DNA of 64,000 bases from Dyadobacter sp. LHD-138 (GTDB taxonomy: Bacteria; Bacteroidota; Bacteroidia; Cytophagales; Spirosomataceae): assembly GCF_030929615.1 (NCBI RefSeq), contig NZ_JAVFVU010000030.1, forward strand, positions 62,001 through 126,000, given 5' to 3'. This document shows positions 50,312-59,859 of this stretch, one piece after another. Under the pieces are notes generated by a model. That model saw only the letters and a list, made by a program, of their open reading frames with translations. It had not been told where the DNA came from and did no database searches. A program made the position numbers and the translations under genes. Positions within the stretch are counted from its first letter, which is position 1; each line of letters begins with the position of its first letter.

Positions 50312-52453
50312 ATGCAAAGTGATATAAAAACGGTATCCCTTAAATCTTTTGCCTGGACAATAACCCTAATTTTAATACTAGCATCTTTTGTGTTTTTAAC
50401 GCTGATCACGAATTCAAAATCGGATATTGTTCAGCATAACATCCATGTCCTGCAAAATGGTGATAATAACTACCGAAGAATAGATACTTGTATTTCGGTT
50501 TTATATGTGGCGGAGAATAACAGCAGGTTGTACGCCATTACGGCTGACTCCGGATACCTGGATAAGTACAACAGGCAGATGAAAACAGTTTCATCCATCC
50601 TGACGCAATTTCAGGAAGAGAAGAAAAAACAATCATTTTTTTCCAGCCTTTACTTGCCTGAGTTGCTATGGAGCAAACAACTCAAAAATGAGGAGTTTAT
50701 TTCCTTAAAGAAAATGGTGGACAGCCTGCTTGTATTGCACGAGCCACAAAAAATTCTGAAAGTTTCAAACAAAAACACACCTTTTACGGTCAGGAGAACC
50801 AGAGGAATTGCAAAAATCGATTCGATTGAGGTTGCGCCCAGACAGGTAAAAAAGAGGTTGTGGAGAAGGTTGGTTGAAGCTGTTGCCAATAAATCGGACG
50901 ACAGCAGCCATGTGAAGGTGAGAGCGATGCGATCTTATCTGACCATCGAAGATTCGTTGGCACTGGTCATGAAAATATCGGAATATCAAAATGAAAAAAT
51001 GATCGAGGGGAACCTTGGACGGGCGCGTGTCAGGCTCAACAAGGCTGAACTGGAATTGTTGGCAATTAATAATAAAATTTTCTCAAACCTTCAGTCAGCA
51101 TTGAAAGCGCTGCGAAATGAGGAGGTTAATCATGTTGAAACGTTGAGAATGTCACTATTATTACAGACATCCGATAAAGTTGCAGAGCTTAATCAGCTGT
51201 CGTGGGGTAATATTGCCATCGTGCTGGTACTGACGCTGATGATCATCTGGAATATCGTTCGGTTGTATAAAAGTGAACGTAAAATATTGGAGTACAGTAA
51301 TCTTGCTGTAAAATCGGCGAAGCGAAAGGGGGATTTCCTATCACATGTTTCGCATGAAATCCGGACGCCTCTTAATGCCATCATTGGTTTTTCCAGGCAG
51401 ATTGGGGAAGAAAAACTGACGACGGAACTGCGTTCGAAAGTGGATGCAATCAGAAATTCTTCGGATGTGCTGCTGATGCTGGTAAATGAAATTCTTGATT
51501 TTTCGAAGTTTGAAAGTGGTAAGATAAAACTCATCATTCACCAGTTTTATCCACTTGGCATGCTGCGTGGTGTGGTGGGCATGTTGTCGATATTGGCAGA
51601 TAATAAAGAAATTAAGCTGACGGAGGAATTCGAACTGGATCCCAAACTGATGCTCAATGGGGACGATTTTCGTTTGAAACAGGTGGTGATTAACCTGCTA
51701 ACCAATGCGATCAAATTTACACCGGTCGGTGGGCATATTAGCATCCATGCCGTATTTGAGAAAGAAGCTGAGAAGGAACAAGGCATATTGAAAATTACCG
51801 TACAAGACAGCGGGGTGGGTATTGCCAGTAAAAATCTGAAAAAGATCTTTGAAGATTTTACGCAGATTGAAACACCCGATGATCCGTCAAGGGAATTGGG
51901 GACCGGACTTGGTTTAGCGATCAGTAAGCGAATTGTAGACCTTTACAAAGGAAGTATCGGTGTAAAAAGCGAGCTTGGGAAGGGGTCTGTTTTCACTGTG
52001 GAAGTGCCTCTGGTGATCGCACAAGCGGTGTCAGTTGCCAATGCTGAACAGACAGAATTGTCGGTAATTGCTTCCGTTCTGAAAGATAAGAGAATTTTGC
52101 TGGTTGATGATATTAAGATCAACCTCTTGCTGTTGAGTAGGTTGATGGATAAAAATGCCGTGCGGTACGACCTCGCGTCAGATGGGGAAGAGGCTTACAA
52201 GTTATTTAAATCAGCATCGTACGATTTGGTTATTACGGATGTACAAATGCCCAAAATGGATGGCCTGCAATTGACAAAACTGATTCGAAATGATGAAAAC
52301 GGCAAAAAATCAGCAATTCCTGTCATAGGGTACACCGGAAATGTATCCGAAGAAGAAAGACAGAAATGTTTAAGCATGGGCATGAATGATTTATTGGCCA
52401 AACCATTTACAGAAAGTGATCTGGTAGAGGTTTTGACCCGGGTTATTTTTTAA
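50312..52453 (+). CDS. Hybrid sensor histidine kinase/response regulator
   Basis: A 713-residue inner-membrane protein. One membrane helix lies near residues 13-33 and another near 300-318, bounding a periplasmic sensor of about 265 residues with long helices. Then follow a HisKA domain with His348 in SHVSHEIRTPLNA, an ATPase domain (NLLTNAIKFTP, DSGVGI, GTGLGLAISKRIV) and a C-terminal receiver with Asp643 in VITDVQMPKMDG and Lys in LLAKPF. It has no DNA-binding domain, so a phosphotransfer partner is encoded elsewhere. The signal sensed is unknown. Confidence 0.92.
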   Translation: MQSDIKTVSLKSFAWTITLILILASFVFLTLITNSKSDIVQHNIHVLQNGDNNYRRIDTCISVLYVAENNSRLYAITADSGYLDKYNRQMKTVSSILTQFQEEKKKQSFFSSLYLPELLWSKQLKNEEFISLKKMVDSLLVLHEPQKILKVSNKNTPFTVRRTRGIAKIDSIEVAPRQVKKRLWRRLVEAVANKSDDSSHVKVRAMRSYLTIEDSLALVMKISEYQNEKMIEGNLGRARVRLNKAELELLAINNKIFSNLQSALKALRNEEVNHVETLRMSLLLQTSDKVAELNQLSWGNIAIVLVLTLMIIWNIVRLYKSERKILEYSNLAVKSAKRKGDFLSHVSHEIRTPLNAIIGFSRQIGEEKLTTELRSKVDAIRNSSDVLLMLVNEILDFSKFESGKIKLIIHQFYPLGMLRGVVGMLSILADNKEIKLTEEFELDPKLMLNGDDFRLKQVVINLLTNAIKFTPVGGHISIHAVFEKEAEKEQGILKITVQDSGVGIASKNLKKIFEDFTQIETPDDPSRELGTGLGLAISKRIVDLYKGSIGVKSELGKGSVFTVEVPLVIAQAVSVANAEQTELSVIASVLKDKRILLVDDIKINLLLLSRLMDKNAVRYDLASDGEEAYKLFKSASYDLVITDVQMPKMDGLQLTKLIRNDENGKKSAIPVIGYTGNVSEEERQKCLSMGMNDLLAKPFTESDLVEVLTRVIF

Positions 52454-52536
52454 TTATTTTCACGGGAAGCAACTTGTAAGGAGGGAAATTCATCTGCTTT
52501 ACAGCCATGAAAATCGAATACTTTTAAAGTACCTAT

Positions 52537-55326
52537 ATGCAGAACCGTTCTATTTTCCCTTTTTTATGTTTTCTCCTGCTGGTTACTCAGAGTTTTTCAC
52601 AGACCAGTATTGCATCGACAGGTTTGAAAGGTGTTATTAAAACCAAAAAGGGTGATCCGCTTCCCTTTGCCGCTATTGTGGTGAAAGGCACGGACGTTAG
52701 CACGATTTCCAACGAAGAAGGGAAGTACCAGCTTGATCTTAAACCGGGTTATTATGAGGTCATTTTCCAGTATCTCGGTTTCAAAACGGGTCAGAAAGCG
52801 TTTACCATTGAAAACAAGATGGAGACTTTTGACCTGACGATGGAAGAACAGGCCTATAATTTGGGTGAGGTCCGGATCGGGAATAAGGGCGAAGATCCGG
52901 CATATACCATCATGCGGAGGGCCATTGCCAAAAGCCGGTACCATTTTTTGCAGGTGGAAAGTTATACGGCCAAAGCCTATTCAAAATCATCATTTGTGAT
53001 CACTGACCTTCCTCTGGAATTTTTGTATAAAAAGGAACTGAAGGAAATGGAAAAGGAATCGAATTTCAAAAAAGGTGTTCCTATTTTGAATGAGAGCGTT
53101 TCAGAGGTAACTTTTCGTCAGCCGAATACTTACAAACAACGGGTGATTGCTGCCAGGAATAGCCAGGATAAAAACTTCGCAAATGCGAACCAGTATTTTC
53201 TGACGAGTTTCTATCAGCCGGAAGTGGTGAAAGCTGTCTCTCCGTTGTCGCCGCGAGCTTTTACCTATTACAAGTTTGAATATGAGGGCAGCTTTCGGGA
53301 GAACGGCGTTGAGATCAATAAGATTAAGGTAACCCCGAGATCGTACGGGGAAGGTGTTTACCGAGGGACCATTTATATTACCGAGAATCTGTGGAGTATT
53401 TACAGCCTGAATCTGCAAACGGTCAATACCGGTTTTAATATCGAAATCAAACAGGTTTATAGTCCCATACAGGGCGTATGGATGCCGATTAATCAACAAT
53501 TTCATGTGAACGGCGGGATTTATGGTATCAAGGGAAAGGGAGATCTGGTTATTTCGCAGACATTTTCAAAGCTGAAAATTAATCCGGCTTTTCAGGCCGA
53601 CATTGTCGTGGTTGACGGGAAGAAAGAAAAGGAAGAAGCAAGGAAAATCGGCTTGTCCTCACGTGAGATTAAGTCGCAGAAACTGGAAGAGGTAGTTAGT
53701 AAACAGAAAGAATTTTCAGCGAAAAATCTCAAAAAGCTGATGAAGGAGTATGAAAAACAGGACCTGAAAAAGAAAGAGGAAAAGGGCGAAGATATTGATC
53801 TGAATTTTACGAGAAATGATTCGACCTCGGTTGATTCCATGGCGGGTAACAGAAGTATGGCTTTCTGGGATTCCATCCGTTCGGTTCCTTTGACGGTTGC
53901 CGAAGTGAAAAGTTATATCCGACTGGATAGCATTATCGTGATGAAAGAAGGCACGCAGGAACAGCGCGATAGCCTGCTCATTGCCAAAGCCGATACGACG
54001 AAAAAGAAAGGTGGAGGGACAGATTTTTTGGGGAATCTGATTACGGGACATACTTTTCGTTTAGGAAAGAAAAGCCCGTGGAGGCTGGAGTACGTGAGCC
54101 CGCTTTTGGGGTTGCAGGTTAATACAGTGGAAGGATGGGTGCTGAACGGCGGAGGTTTTAAATTGAAGTATAAAAAAGGGAATCAGCCTAAAAAGGAAAC
54201 GGACGAAATCCAGATTTCAAATAACGGGGTGAAAAGATATACCGTCAGAGACGCAGGAACGTGGACTTTCAGTGGACTGACGCGTTATTCATTTGCCCGG
54301 GAAAAGTTGTTTGCAACCGGTGGTGTGGATTATAACTGGAAGCAGAATACCATTAATATTTCGGGTGGAAAAACGGTGGCGCAGTTCAATCCTGAAAACC
54401 CGATGCATCCGATCCTCAACAGTCTGACGACTTTATTTTTGGAAAGGAATTTTATCAAAATCTATGAGAAAAACTTTATCAGACTGGATTTTAGAACCAG
54501 CCGTGAAAATGAGCACTTTGAGTTAAAAGCAAATATTGAATACGCCAATCGCCGTGCTTTAAGCAACAGGAGTAATACAAATCCATACAACTGGATTGAC
54601 TGGCAGAAAAGAACATTTACCTCCAATATTCCCGTCAATGAGGAGCTGGCAGATGAATCCGGTACCAGGCTTCCCAAAAAGCTGGGACATCGGGCTTTAA
54701 CGGTGGGCTTGTCGGCATTTTACAAACCGTGGCAGAAATACCGTACGCAAAAGGGAAAAACTACATTTTATGATGATGACTCGCCGAAGCTTTCAGTTAG
54801 TTACCGGAAGGGGATTGATGTCTTTGGGAGCGAAGTGAATTTTGACTTTGTTCAGGTGGGGATAGCGCACGGATTTGATACCGGTGTGCGAAGCAAGTTA
54901 AGTTATAAAGTCGCCGCGGGTGCATTTTTAAATGGTAGGAATGTACAGTTTCCGGATTATCAGCATTTTGCAGGGAACCAGTTTTTCTTCCAGTATGGCG
55001 ATCCGGTTGGAACATTCCGAATGCTCGATTATTATCGTTACAGTACTTCGGAGCGATTTGTGGAAGCACACGCATTGGCGGAGTTACGTAAGTTTTTGCT
55101 AACCCAGATTACCTGGTTCCGGATTATGGGGATTAAGGAAAACTTTTTTGCCCATTACTTGCGCACGCCCGATTCGAATAATTATGGAGAGCTGGGTTAT
55201 GCACTGGACATTGGCATTCGTTTTCCGTTCCGCGTGGAAGTGGCCAATAGCTTTGAAGGTTTTAAATACAAACACACCGTGTTCAGAATTGGCACGACGA
55301 TGAATTTTTCATTTGGGAAAAAGTAA
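52537..55326 (+). CDS. DUF5686 and carboxypeptidase-like domain outer-membrane protein
   Basis: A 929-residue exported protein: signal peptide to about residue 22 (VTQSFSQT), a carboxypeptidase-like regulatory domain (about 28-110: LKGVIKTKKGDPLPFAAIVV), then a DUF5686 region with YTIMRRAIAKSRYHFLQVES and a C-terminal barrel ending in FRIGTTMNFSFGKK. The family occurs widely in Bacteroidota outer membranes; its function is unknown. A charged Lys/Glu-rich stretch lies near 360-420. It begins 83 bp after the kinase gene. Confidence 0.87.
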   Translation: MQNRSIFPFLCFLLLVTQSFSQTSIASTGLKGVIKTKKGDPLPFAAIVVKGTDVSTISNEEGKYQLDLKPGYYEVIFQYLGFKTGQKAFTIENKMETFDLTMEEQAYNLGEVRIGNKGEDPAYTIMRRAIAKSRYHFLQVESYTAKAYSKSSFVITDLPLEFLYKKELKEMEKESNFKKGVPILNESVSEVTFRQPNTYKQRVIAARNSQDKNFANANQYFLTSFYQPEVVKAVSPLSPRAFTYYKFEYEGSFRENGVEINKIKVTPRSYGEGVYRGTIYITENLWSIYSLNLQTVNTGFNIEIKQVYSPIQGVWMPINQQFHVNGGIYGIKGKGDLVISQTFSKLKINPAFQADIVVVDGKKEKEEARKIGLSSREIKSQKLEEVVSKQKEFSAKNLKKLMKEYEKQDLKKKEEKGEDIDLNFTRNDSTSVDSMAGNRSMAFWDSIRSVPLTVAEVKSYIRLDSIIVMKEGTQEQRDSLLIAKADTTKKKGGGTDFLGNLITGHTFRLGKKSPWRLEYVSPLLGLQVNTVEGWVLNGGGFKLKYKKGNQPKKETDEIQISNNGVKRYTVRDAGTWTFSGLTRYSFAREKLFATGGVDYNWKQNTINISGGKTVAQFNPENPMHPILNSLTTLFLERNFIKIYEKNFIRLDFRTSRENEHFELKANIEYANRRALSNRSNTNPYNWIDWQKRTFTSNIPVNEELADESGTRLPKKLGHRALTVGLSAFYKPWQKYRTQKGKTTFYDDDSPKLSVSYRKGIDVFGSEVNFDFVQVGIAHGFDTGVRSKLSYKVAAGAFLNGRNVQFPDYQHFAGNQFFFQYGDPVGTFRMLDYYRYSTSERFVEAHALAELRKFLLTQITWFRIMGIKENFFAHYLRTPDSNNYGELGYALDIGIRFPFRVEVANSFEGFKYKHTVFRIGTTMNFSFGKK

Positions 55327-55356
55327 AATTTCGACAACCGGATTAATCTGAAAAAT

Positions 55357-55399
55357 AAAACTCAGCTTTCGGGAACGGACTTCCCAAGGCTGAGTTTTT
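55357..55399 (+). terminator. Terminator after the DUF5686 gene
   Basis: AAAACTCAGC and GCTGAGTTTT form the base of a stem that extends inward (CTTTCGGGAA with TTCCCAAG). A T run follows. Confidence 0.85.
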
Positions 55400-55445
55400 A
55401 TATTTTTTGAATGAAGATGGACAAATTTTCCGGATCCAAACCGGA

Positions 55446-55655
55446 TTACATTTTCTGCACAAACATCGTTTTCAAAACCATTACCGTTTTTTCTACTTTG
55501 CCTTCAATTTCTTCTGCGTCATCGGTCAGACGAATGTTTTTAACGACAGTACCTCTTTTCAGTGTGGTGGAGGAGCCTCTTACCTTCAAATCTTTGATCA
55601 ACTTTACGGAATCGCCCTCTGCAAGCAATGTGCCGTTGCTATCTTTAACTTCCAT
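55446..55655 (-). CDS. PhnA-like protein, C-terminal domain only
   Basis: The ATG at 55653-55655 gives 69 residues: MEVKDSNGTLLAEGDSVKLI, KDLKVRGSSTTLKRGTVVKN and IRLTDDAEEIEGKV. This is the SH3-like C-terminal domain of PhnA proteins. The N-terminal zinc ribbon of full-length PhnA is missing, as in other short members. Despite the name, PhnA is not needed for phosphonate use and its role is unknown. Confidence 0.87.
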   Translation of the reverse strand: MEVKDSNGTLLAEGDSVKLIKDLKVRGSSTTLKRGTVVKNIRLTDDAEEIEGKVEKTVMVLKTMFVQKM

Positions 55656-55774
55656 GAATTTTTTAATTGTTGGAGTAATGTTCAATGTGGCGCAAAGGTA
55701 GGGAAAAGGGTTAACATTGGCTTGTCCGGGCCGACCGGGAGACCGGTAACTGACGTAAATCATAATTTGTGTAC

Positions 55775-55810
55775 AAAAAAAGCTGCTGCCCGAACTGGCA
55801 ACAGCTTTTT
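55775..55810 (-). terminator. Terminator of the hxlB-hxlA operon
   Basis: AAAAAGCTGCTGCC and GGCAACAGCTTTTT form an almost continuous stem around CGAACT, ending in T on the minus strand. Confidence 0.8.
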
Positions 55811-55829
55811 CTCCCGGAAATATAATTCC

Positions 55830-56459
55830 TTATACGTCTAAAGCTTCACGCAATGCTTTTGCAGCCGCAGCAGGATCTGCCGCGCCATAAATGGCCGCAC
55901 CAGCAACCGCAACTTTTGCTCCCGATGCTTTTATCGCGGCGATGTTGCTCAATTTAACACCGCCGGCAATAGAAACTGGCACACCTGCGCGTGATGCTTC
56001 GTCGATCAAAACCTGGATGGAATAACCTGGCTGAGCCTGTTCGTCAAGACCTGCGTGTAATTCTACAAATTCTACACCCAGGGCAATCACTTCCTGCGCA
56101 CGTTTCACACGGTCGGCTACGCCGATGGTGTCGACAACGACGCCTTTTCCATGTGCTTTTGCAGATTTTACGGCACCGAGAATGGTGGCGTCACCAGTTG
56201 CGCCTAAAATGGTTATCAAATCTGCTCCTGCCCCAAAAGCCATATCAGCTTCCAGTTCGCCCGCGTCCGCTGTTTTGAAATCTGCAAAAACCAGTTTATC
56301 CGGAAAAGCTTTCTTCATCGCGGTAATCACCGCCAGACCTTCGCTTTTGATAAGTGGTGTTCCCAATTCAATGATATCGATATAAGGAGCAACTTTTGTT
56401 GCCAGTGCAATTGCGTCTGCTGTTGTCAATAAGTCTATTGCGACTTGTAATTTGGTCAT
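55830..56459 (-). CDS. hxlA: 3-hexulose-6-phosphate synthase
   Basis: The ATG at 56457-56459 (MTKLQVAIDLLTTADAIALA) gives the usual 209 residues. The active-site DxKxxD motif is present in FADFKTADAG, as are IIELGTPLIKSEG and VSIAGGVKLSN (phosphate binding). It condenses formaldehyde with ribulose 5-phosphate to hexulose 6-phosphate, or runs in reverse to make ribulose 5-phosphate. It is the second gene of the pair hxlB-hxlA, separated by 38 bp. Confidence 0.9.
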   Translation of the reverse strand: MTKLQVAIDLLTTADAIALATKVAPYIDIIELGTPLIKSEGLAVITAMKKAFPDKLVFADFKTADAGELEADMAFGAGADLITILGATGDATILGAVKSAKAHGKGVVVDTIGVADRVKRAQEVIALGVEFVELHAGLDEQAQPGYSIQVLIDEASRAGVPVSIAGGVKLSNIAAIKASGAKVAVAGAAIYGAADPAAAAKALREALDV

Positions 56460-56497
56460 TATTTTTTTGTTTAATTTATTGTTAATCAATATGTTAT

Positions 56498-57079
56498 TTA
56501 TTCTAAATTGGCGTGCCGCTTCCAGAGTTTTTCTGCGGGCGTTCCGTCCATTTGCCATAATGTTTGGATAATCGCGTCTGTAAGCAGTGATACAGACTGT
56601 TCGAAAAGACTTCCGGCGTATTGCTTTGAAATAGTAGCGCCATGGTCTTGCTTTTGCGCCGCCGGCAGTATAGCAACATGATCAGATAATTTTGCCAGCG
56701 GAGATTCCAGCGAAGTTGAAATGGTAATCACCTTTGCACCCACCGAAATGGCTTTTTCTGCGGCTTTTACAATGTTTCCCGTCGTTCCCGAACCAGATCC
56801 GGCAATAAGCAAATCGTTATTTCTAATGGCAGGGGTCACCGTTTCGCCGGCTACGAAAACGGTAAAACCCAGATGCATAAGGCGCATCGCAGCCGCCTTT
56901 AAAGCCAGCCCGGTCCTTCCTGCGCCAACGACAAAAATGCGGTCGGCGTCTTGGATGAAAGGGATCAAACCGGCAACCTGGCTAAAATCTATTGCTGCGG
57001 CAAGCCTGTTATTTTCAGTCAGGATCATGTTCAGATTGCTCTTTAAATCAGTGACCAAATCAATAGTTATTGTACTCAT
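56498..57079 (-). CDS. hxlB: 6-phospho-3-hexuloisomerase
   Basis: A 193-residue SIS-domain protein with IFVVGAGRTGLALKAAAMRL, SGSGTTGNIVKAAEKA and DHGATISKQYAGSLFEQS, the pattern of HxlB/PHI. It isomerises hexulose 6-phosphate to fructose 6-phosphate. With HxlA it makes up the ribulose-monophosphate shunt that removes formaldehyde or links hexose and pentose phosphates. It is the first gene of the operon, divergent from an AraC-family regulator. Confidence 0.92.
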   Translation of the reverse strand: MSTITIDLVTDLKSNLNMILTENNRLAAAIDFSQVAGLIPFIQDADRIFVVGAGRTGLALKAAAMRLMHLGFTVFVAGETVTPAIRNNDLLIAGSGSGTTGNIVKAAEKAISVGAKVITISTSLESPLAKLSDHVAILPAAQKQDHGATISKQYAGSLFEQSVSLLTDAIIQTLWQMDGTPAEKLWKRHANLE

Positions 57080-57195
57080 TATCCAATTTTTTCAATTTTG
57101 AAAAACTCAAACCGCACCTCCATCGGAAGTGATCAATGTGCTGTTGTTTTGGTCTGTCGAAATAATCAGAGACAAATTCCTGTAAAACCTGATGG

Positions 57196-57298
57196 CAAAG
57201 GTATGGTAAGCGGAAAGGGAAGACGTTACACAATCGGCGCGATATGTTGTACTATTTGCCAATGATTACGGATTCGATTGCATAATCTGCTAATTTTG
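57196..57298. promoter_or_regulatory. Divergent promoters of hxlB and the AraC regulator
   Basis: CAAAGGTA at 57196-57203 reads TACCTTTG on the minus strand, the -7 box for hxlB. TAATTTTG at 57291-57298 is the -7 box of the regulator gene. Neither has a -33 TTTG at standard spacing. The AraC protein probably binds between them. Confidence 0.45.
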
Positions 57299-57360
57299 GT
57301 ATCTAATTCGGAATATGGTATTCGGGGCTGAAAATCAGGTCGAAAATTTAGAGCAAAAAA

Positions 57361-58224
57361 ATGGAAGAAAGTAACCTGCGTGTTGAGCTGAACAAGACAC
57401 TCATTTATATAAGAAATCTGGACAATTGTCCGCCAAGTTACCTCAACGATCCCAGCCGAAAGGAGTTTTTTGAGATTGTCTGGTTGAAAAATGAAGATGC
57501 CCTGCATACCATTAAGGATAATGAATATCCGTTGAAAGGTGACTGGATTTATCTGATCCCGCCATACCGCGTACATCAGTTAAATAAAGCGGGGAAAAAT
57601 GGGATTTTGCTTTCTTTTAAAAGGGATATTCTGGATGATGACGTCAAAGAGTTTTTGCTGGATGTTTTTAAAATATTCAACATTCAGGGAGAGTTTTCAT
57701 GTCTTCAGATCAGTGATGAAACGGCTGTTCAATTGGGGAAAGTATACCAGTTGCTCGAAGAGGAATATCAAAGGGAAAACAATAGCCTGGTGATCATAAA
57801 GGCGTTGCTGAAGGTGTTTTTATTGCAGTTGGTAAGGATTAAGGAACATAACTTTACCGTGCAGGATATTAACCAGAAGCGGGGTTACGAATTTATGGTT
57901 TTGCTGGAAATGAACTATCAAAACGTCAGAAATACAGATTTTTATGCGGGGAAACTCGGGATCAGCTCCAAAAGACTAAACCAGATTTTAAAAGAAAAAC
58001 TGGACAAAACCGGTATGCAGCTTATCCATGACAGAATTGTGCTTGAAGCCAAAAGACAGATTATCCACAGTGAAAATACGATTAAGGAAATCGCCTATGA
58101 TTTGGGATTTAAGGACCGACCGTATTTCAGCCGTTTTTTTAAACAGCATACGGGCTTATCACCGGAGCAGTTTCAAAATGAAGCGAAGGCACATATTGTT
58201 ACCAAATTCAATACATTATTTTGA
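57361..58224 (+). CDS. AraC family regulator divergent from hxlB-hxlA
   Basis: A 287-residue protein with an N-terminal cupin-like sensor (ALHTIKDNEYPLKGDWIYLI, PYRVHQLN) and a C-terminal AraC double helix-turn-helix (TDFYAGKLGISSKRLNQILK ... IKEIAYDLGFKDRPYFSRFF, KQHTGLSPEQF). The head-to-head location with hxlBA, 281 bp apart, suggests it controls them. The effector may be formaldehyde, a sugar phosphate or another small molecule. Confidence 0.87.
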   Translation: MEESNLRVELNKTLIYIRNLDNCPPSYLNDPSRKEFFEIVWLKNEDALHTIKDNEYPLKGDWIYLIPPYRVHQLNKAGKNGILLSFKRDILDDDVKEFLLDVFKIFNIQGEFSCLQISDETAVQLGKVYQLLEEEYQRENNSLVIIKALLKVFLLQLVRIKEHNFTVQDINQKRGYEFMVLLEMNYQNVRNTDFYAGKLGISSKRLNQILKEKLDKTGMQLIHDRIVLEAKRQIIHSENTIKEIAYDLGFKDRPYFSRFFKQHTGLSPEQFQNEAKAHIVTKFNTLF

Positions 58225-58228
58225 GGGG

Positions 58229-58567
58229 TTAAACTTCACCTCTCAAAATAATTTTATCCGGGGTGGGATATGCTAACAATTTCGTAAAATCTACCTTCCA
58301 GAAATCCAGGTCGAGTAAATGGTTTTTGTCGTCTTTTGTCAAGGTAATAACGACGGGGGTTTCATCGGAATCAACATATTCTACCTGTATTAAATCGCCG
58401 TCATAAGCCGAAACATCACCACCCAGGCTGATGCTTCCCATTTTTCCGTCTTCATATTCATCGACATATTCGTCAACGGGGTAGTCATCCGGATTAAGAT
58501 TAAGCTGTTTTAACAGAAAGGTTATCAGGTCTTTTTCGTTTTGTCGGATCGCTCTCTTTTCTCTCAT
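58229..58567 (-). CDS. Small acidic protein (possibly DUF6984)
   Basis: A 112-residue soluble protein starting MREKRAIRQNEKDLITFLLK, with an acidic middle (VDEYVDEYEDGKMGSISLGG) and a strand-rich C-terminal part. I believe it belongs to a Bacteroidota family of unknown function, DUF6984, but only on memory of the N-terminal motif. It ends five bases after the AraC stop codon on the other strand and starts 15 bp after the stop of the membrane protein gene upstream of it. Confidence 0.6.
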   Translation of the reverse strand: MREKRAIRQNEKDLITFLLKQLNLNPDDYPVDEYVDEYEDGKMGSISLGGDVSAYDGDLIQVEYVDSDETPVVITLTKDDKNHLLDLDFWKVDFTKLLAYPTPDKIILRGEV

Positions 58568-58582
58568 GTTGTAATGTCGGTA

Positions 58583-59620
58583 TCAAGCCAGTTTCTTGTC
58601 CTTATTTCTCCATTGTTCCGCTTTTTTGCCAACGAACCAAAAAGAGACCGCAAGTATAGCAAAGAAAATGCCTTTGTTGGTCCGGTCCCAGAAATATTCA
58701 AAATAACGTGTGTAAATATTAAGCAGGAAAAAGATCAATCCCATATCGCGCAGGACATCGTTTTTAGTCCTGAACGCATAGGCGATCAGAGCCGCCAGGA
58801 CTATTGTGTAACCAACCGACCAATACCACAAAGTGCCCTGCCTGATTACTGTCCACCGGTCCAGGTCATCATAATTTCCGAAGATGGAAAGCGTCCAGGC
58901 TGCGAGCAGAAATAGGAACAGCCCGATGGAATATGTAACGGTTGAAAAAGATTTAAGCACCCCGATCTTTTCAACAAGCCATGAAAAGACCCAGATCACA
59001 AGTCCGAAAACGGTCATGTTTAAAGGATAATTCATTCCGGCGAACCGATAGGCGCCGCCTGTCCAGAAATAGGTTTGGGCTCCCCACCAACCGGCTACGG
59101 TCAGCAGCATAACGGTCCATAAAAGCTGTGAGCTGAGATATGCCGAGGAGATGAAATAAACGATGGCAGCGATCAGCAAAGGGCGTGCGTAATTACCTTC
59201 GAAATATGCAAAACTTCTGGTCCAATATGCAATGGCTATGGCGACGCTGAGGATGATCGTGATGGTATACGTTTCGTTGCTGGCCCTGGCCGTGGGGTGT
59301 TTCAGTTTTCTTCTTTTAGCCAAAATAACAAAAATTACAGCGGCCAAGGAGAAACCAATGCCGACGACGGTTTCAGAAAATCCCCATTTGTTACGTAATA
59401 ACTCGATCCATTTTTCATCAATAACCAATGCCCCGAAAGCCAGTAATCCACAGGAAACAGCGGAAATGAAGGCATACCAGGTAATCGTATCGACGTTCGA
59501 GTCTCGAAGCTGATAGCTTTTGCGCAGGTCGTCAGCGAGTTCCGGAGATATCTTGCTGGAATCCTGCCAAAATTGAATAGCCTTGTTGAGAACGGCAGCG
59601 TCTTTTTTATCTACTTCCAT
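58583..59620 (-). CDS. Multi-pass membrane protein, DUF2157-like
   Basis: A 345-residue protein. The first 40 residues are polar and helical (LNKAIQFWQDSSKISPELAD), followed by about ten membrane segments. A short cytosolic helix with a W/Y-rich motif followed by many helices resembles DUF2157 proteins, but the similarity is weak. Function unknown. It is probably co-transcribed with the small acidic protein 15 bp downstream. Confidence 0.6.
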   Translation of the reverse strand: MEVDKKDAAVLNKAIQFWQDSSKISPELADDLRKSYQLRDSNVDTITWYAFISAVSCGLLAFGALVIDEKWIELLRNKWGFSETVVGIGFSLAAVIFVILAKRRKLKHPTARASNETYTITIILSVAIAIAYWTRSFAYFEGNYARPLLIAAIVYFISSAYLSSQLLWTVMLLTVAGWWGAQTYFWTGGAYRFAGMNYPLNMTVFGLVIWVFSWLVEKIGVLKSFSTVTYSIGLFLFLLAAWTLSIFGNYDDLDRWTVIRQGTLWYWSVGYTIVLAALIAYAFRTKNDVLRDMGLIFFLLNIYTRYFEYFWDRTNKGIFFAILAVSFWFVGKKAEQWRNKDKKLA

Positions 59621-59742
59621 TTGGTTGATGATGCGTTTCTTAAAAGTGTGTCACTTCCCAGTGGAAATAAGTGCCTTCAAATATACCTTTTTTTAATTTT
59701 TATTATCAATATCGTGCCTGTTCTGTGAAGTGGGTTTGATGC

Positions 59743-59810
59743 AAAAAAAAGGAGAAGTCAATACTGGGTGTCCCCGTTTTTAAAACGGGGAAGCCCAGTA
59801 TTGACTTCTC
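59743..59810 (-). terminator. galU terminator, shared repeat type
   Basis: GAGAAGTCAATACTGGG (59752-59768) pairs perfectly with CCCAGTATTGACTTCTC (59794-59810), and CCCCGTTTT pairs with AAAACGGGG inside. Eight T follow on the minus strand. The same sequence theme, GAAGTCAA-ACTGGG-GTCCCCGTTT, makes up the terminator at 2348-2394. Confidence 0.85.
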
Positions 59811-59859
59811 TAAGTGCCGAAGTTCAGTTATTTTCTCATGAAACCATGGGCGACCAGAT

